From the NCBI GenBank assembly GCA_002298995.1, contig DBMO01000072.1, positions 248,001-312,000 on the forward strand: DNA of 64,000 nt, given 5' to 3'. Shown piece after piece: positions 61,902 through 64,000 of this stretch. Made by a program: the position numbers and the translations under genes. Under the pieces are notes generated by a model that searched no databases, had not been told where the DNA came from, and saw nothing but the letters and a program-made list of their open reading frames with translations. Every line of letters starts with the position of its first letter. The stretch's first letter is position 1. The stretch is from Desulfarculales bacterium UBA696 (lineage in GTDB: Bacteria; Desulfobacterota; Syntrophobacteria; Syntrophobacterales; Syntrophobacteraceae).

Positions 61902-62174
61902 ATGACGAAAGCAGAATTAGTTGCAAAAATCGCGGCCGCAGGCGGAATTACAAAATCACAAGCCGAAAAGGCTGTTGACGGTTTTGTTGCGGCAGTTTCC
62001 GATGCTCTTGCCACGGGAGACAAGATAACTCTTGTTGGTTTCGGCACCTTCAGCATCGGATCCAGGTCAGAGCGAGAGGGCCGTAATCCCCGTACGGGCC
62101 AGAAGATCAGCATCCCGGCATCGAAGGTTGTGAAGTTCAAGGCCGGCAAAACCCTGAGCGAAAGAATTAAATAA
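61902..62174 (+). CDS. HU-family DNA-binding protein
   Basis: A 90-residue histone-like protein. MTKAELVAKIAAAGGITKSQAEKAV forms the helical dimer domain. VGFGTFSIGSRSEREGRNPRTG is the beta arm with the Arg-Asn-Pro tip that intercalates into DNA. KFKAGKTLSERIK ends the family. The ATG is preceded by GAGGAGGAGAGAA. A strong terminator follows, so it is monocistronic and probably highly expressed. Confidence 0.95.
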   Translation: MTKAELVAKIAAAGGITKSQAEKAVDGFVAAVSDALATGDKITLVGFGTFSIGSRSEREGRNPRTGQKISIPASKVVKFKAGKTLSERIK

Positions 62175-62213
62175 AGACCCCGGTTAACCCTCTGCAAACT
62201 TTATACAAATTGA

Positions 62214-62263
62214 GAAAAGGGACCTTCTCGCGCGTCACTGAGGAGGTCCCTTTTCCCTTTTTT
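62214..62263 (+). terminator. Intrinsic terminator of the HU gene
   Basis: GAAAAGGGACCTTCTC and GAGGAGGTCCCTTTTC form a 16-base stem with one wobble pair and a 10-base loop, followed by a T-rich tail (CCTTTTTT). It lies 39 bases after the HU stop. Confidence 0.85.
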
Positions 62264-62701
62264 GACGGGAGATCACCCAGGAATCCAGACGTCTTTTTTC
62301 TACCCACGGGGAGATTTAAGGCAATGGCAGGGGAAATTCGAACTGTCAACTTTTTCAATTGAAAATAGTTTTTAGTCGTCTGAAAAATTCTTTCAATTGC
62401 GGGACGGCTTTGGTACGCTGTCCTCTCCGATTTCTAACAAGAACAAGCGGTTAGGGATTCGTGGCGGTATGGCCGCATTGGCATGAACGATGCTCCTCAT
62501 CTTTTTTGATCTGCGAGATTCAAACCGGCATGGTGCAGTCCTGTTGTGCCACGCTTAGTATCTCGTTTGTATCCAACAAGACACGTGGGTTGCTTCCTGT
62601 GCGGTTTGCGCATGCCTTGATCACTGCCGGAGGCAAATATTTCGCAATTATTTCAATTGCCGGCCAGCCCTTGCCGGAGCGGCTAACCAAGGGGAACACC
62701 G
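62264..62701. other. Intergenic stretch before the CusC-like gene
   Basis: About 440 bases. A frame from a GTG near 62461 has a cysteine-bearing segment (IQTGMVQSCC) but continues into the start of the next gene in another frame and has no good ribosome site, so no gene is called. TGGCATGAACGATGCT at 62479-62494 resembles a sigma54 box (GG and GC ten bases apart, two mismatches) and may drive the efflux gene. Nothing else was recognised. Confidence 0.4.
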
Positions 62702-63982
62702 ATGACCAAAAATGTCGGGCTGATCTTATTGTGTTCTTTGATTCTCCTTCCCGGCATCGGCCTTTCTCAAGCTGGAGAGCAGGCTTCCACCGAAAGGATC
62801 ATAAGCTTTCGGGAGTTGCTCAATGAGGCTGTCGAAAACAATCCTGAAATCAAATCGGCCGAAAGCGCTGCCGCGGCATCCAAGGCAATGATTCCATCCT
62901 CTGGAACCCTGCCGGACCCGATGGTTACCTTTCAGCACATGGGGGACCTTATTCCCTTTAGACTCCAGGCTGGAGATCCGTCTTCAGCCCGCACTTATGG
63001 GATCGAGCAGGAGTTTCCGTTTCCCGGCAAACTGGGTTTGAAGGAAAAGGTTGCATCAGCCGAAGCCCGGTCTCAACATTGGAAAAGTGAGATCACCCGT
63101 CGCAAAGTGGTCTCAGAGCTGAAGCAGGCTTACTACGATTTGTATCTTGCCAGGAAGTCAATTGAAGTTTTGTTGAAGAACAAAGAGCTTCTGCAAAATT
63201 TCGAACGCATCGCCGAGTCTCGCTACCAGGTGGGGCAAACCATCCAGCAGGACGTGTTGAAGGCCCAGGTGGAGGAATCCAAGATACTGGACAAGATGTT
63301 GATCCTTGGGCAAAAAAAACGGATTGCGGAGGCAAAAATTAATTCGCTGCTCTACCGACCCGCCGAATCAGAGGTCGGAAAACCCAACGAATTCGAAAAA
63401 GCGGAATTTACGTACTCCCTCGATGAGCTTACTCAGCTTGCTCTAAATGGTTCTCCGGAAATCAAATCAAATGAGAGCGAGATAAGCGGCAAGCAATCCG
63501 GGGTGGAACTGGCTCGAAAAGAATTCTATCCTGATTTTTCCGTCGGTTTTACCTACTTTGACAGAGACGCACAACCGGAAATGTATGGAGTAATGATTAA
63601 AGCCAAAGTGCCCCTATATTTCTGGAGAAAACAGCAGCCCGAACTTGATGCGGCCCGCCTCAATCTTTCCAGTGCCAGGAGAATGCGCGACAGCACTTCT
63701 TCTACCGTTCGATTCCAGGTTAGGGAAGCCTATACGATGGCAACTACTTCCGAGAAGCTCGCGAAGCTGTATTCCTCGGCGATCGTTCCCCAGGCCAACC
63801 TTGCTCTTAATTCCGGCATTGCAAATTACCAGGTTGGGAAGATCGATTTTCTGCAACTGATCGATGCTTCGATGGCCCTTCTTGAATATGAACTCAAATA
63901 TTATGAGTCGATGATCGACTTCCATAAAGCTCTCGCACAACTCGAGCCTCTGGTCGGCATAGCACTTACGAAGGAAAATTAG
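62702..63982 (+). CDS. TolC/CusC-like outer membrane efflux factor
   Basis: A 426-residue outer-membrane factor with a signal peptide (about 5-24, ending LSQAGE). ISFRELLNEAVENNPEIKSAESA starts the first repeat, and LDELTQLALNGSPEIKSNESEIS the second. The motif GTLPDPMVTFQHMGD followed by GIEQEFPFPGKL is characteristic of the CusC/CzcC-like branch of heavy-metal RND systems. It ends 18 bases before the window edge, and the adaptor and pump genes are expected downstream. Metal export is inferred from the branch only. Confidence 0.9.
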   Translation: MTKNVGLILLCSLILLPGIGLSQAGEQASTERIISFRELLNEAVENNPEIKSAESAAAASKAMIPSSGTLPDPMVTFQHMGDLIPFRLQAGDPSSARTYGIEQEFPFPGKLGLKEKVASAEARSQHWKSEITRRKVVSELKQAYYDLYLARKSIEVLLKNKELLQNFERIAESRYQVGQTIQQDVLKAQVEESKILDKMLILGQKKRIAEAKINSLLYRPAESEVGKPNEFEKAEFTYSLDELTQLALNGSPEIKSNESEISGKQSGVELARKEFYPDFSVGFTYFDRDAQPEMYGVMIKAKVPLYFWRKQQPELDAARLNLSSARRMRDSTSSTVRFQVREAYTMATTSEKLAKLYSSAIVPQANLALNSGIANYQVGKIDFLQLIDASMALLEYELKYYESMIDFHKALAQLEPLVGIALTKEN

Positions 63983-64000
63983 CCGGCTTTTGCTGCTTTC

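Noticed and set aside
62461..62826. 121-codon frame ahead of the CusC-like gene
   Set aside because: Its second half is an out-of-frame shadow of the CusC-like gene and the start has no ribosome site.
1..64000. Selenoprotein genes with in-frame UGA
   Set aside because: No broken homologue with an in-frame UGA before a conserved continuation was noticed, despite the presence of selC.
1..64000. CRISPR arrays, insertion sequences, prophage or rRNA genes
   Set aside because: No regularly spaced repeats, transposase, integrase or rRNA-like sequence was found.

Overview
The window reads as chromosomal DNA of a Gram-negative, probably anaerobic bacterium, most likely a member of the Desulfobacterota (former Deltaproteobacteria). 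This is inferred from gene content; there is no rRNA or other marker to fix the taxon. Supporting signs are a selenocysteine tRNA and a LysR regulator of the selenium-metabolism type, a DUF362/ferredoxin protein, several outer-membrane factor (TolC) genes and RND pumps, hopanoid side-chain genes (hpnI, hpnJ, hpnK) with hpnN/hpnM-like transport genes, and a TtuA/TtuB/TtuC-type tRNA thiolation locus. Gene density is high, many genes overlap by 1-14 bases, and TTG/GTG starts are common.

Layout. 1-3.5 kb: the end of a radical SAM gene, then a two-gene ABC-2 exporter, a dCMP deaminase and a TIR-like (ThsB/DUF1863-type) protein. 3.6-9.5 kb: a minus-strand cell-surface glycan set with two tandem paralogous polytopic membrane proteins (GT-C-like), a polyprenyl-phosphate GT2 enzyme and a methyltransferase with three DUF4214 repeats. 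9.6-9.8 kb: selC (tRNA-Sec) with its own sigma70-type promoter. 9.9-16.3 kb: a DUF362 iron-sulfur protein, a repeat-rich spacer and an RND efflux pair followed by a DUF2892 protein. 16.7-21.2 kb: a tRNA sulfur-relay operon (cysteine desulfurase, mnmA, E1-like ttuC, ubiquitin-like ttuB, ttuA). 21.3-25.6 kb: a metallo-beta-lactamase protein with two cyclic-nucleotide-binding domains, a Phd/VapC toxin-antitoxin pair, and queD-queE of queuosine biosynthesis. 25.9-29.7 kb: two HtrA-like proteases and phosphoglycerate mutase.

29.8-34.7 kb: a tolC - hpnN-like - hpnM/mlaC-like transport operon. 35-36.9 kb: a ChbG/HpnK-family deacetylase and a GT2 enzyme. 37-46 kb: a DUF3857/transglutaminase protein, a hypothetical protein, and a HAD phosphatase - tolC - emrA - emrB - M24 peptidase run. 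46-50 kb: an ABC-F ATPase, the LysR regulator and a chagasin-like protease inhibitor. 50-54.3 kb: hpnJ - hpnK - two small multidrug-resistance-like membrane proteins - hpnI, a probable bacteriohopanetriol cyclitol ether pathway with an embedded putative flippase. 54.4-56.7 kb: acetolactate synthase (ilvN then ilvB). 56.9-61 kb: an HD nucleotidase, ispG (isoprenoid precursors) and a Rel/Spo protein with a degraded hydrolase site. 61-64 kb: an ABM-domain protein, an HU protein with a strong terminator, and a CusC-like outer-membrane factor at the edge.

The parts that look most worth attention are the sulfur-relay operon with a dyad over its promoter, the hpnJK-[SMR pair]-hpnI operon including an hpnK that appears to lack a standard start codon, the TIR-like protein without the expected Glu, the Rel protein with a decayed hydrolase, the MBL-double cNMP sensor, and the HtrA paralogue in which PDZ is replaced by a membrane helix. 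No CRISPR array, insertion sequence, prophage or rRNA operon was seen.
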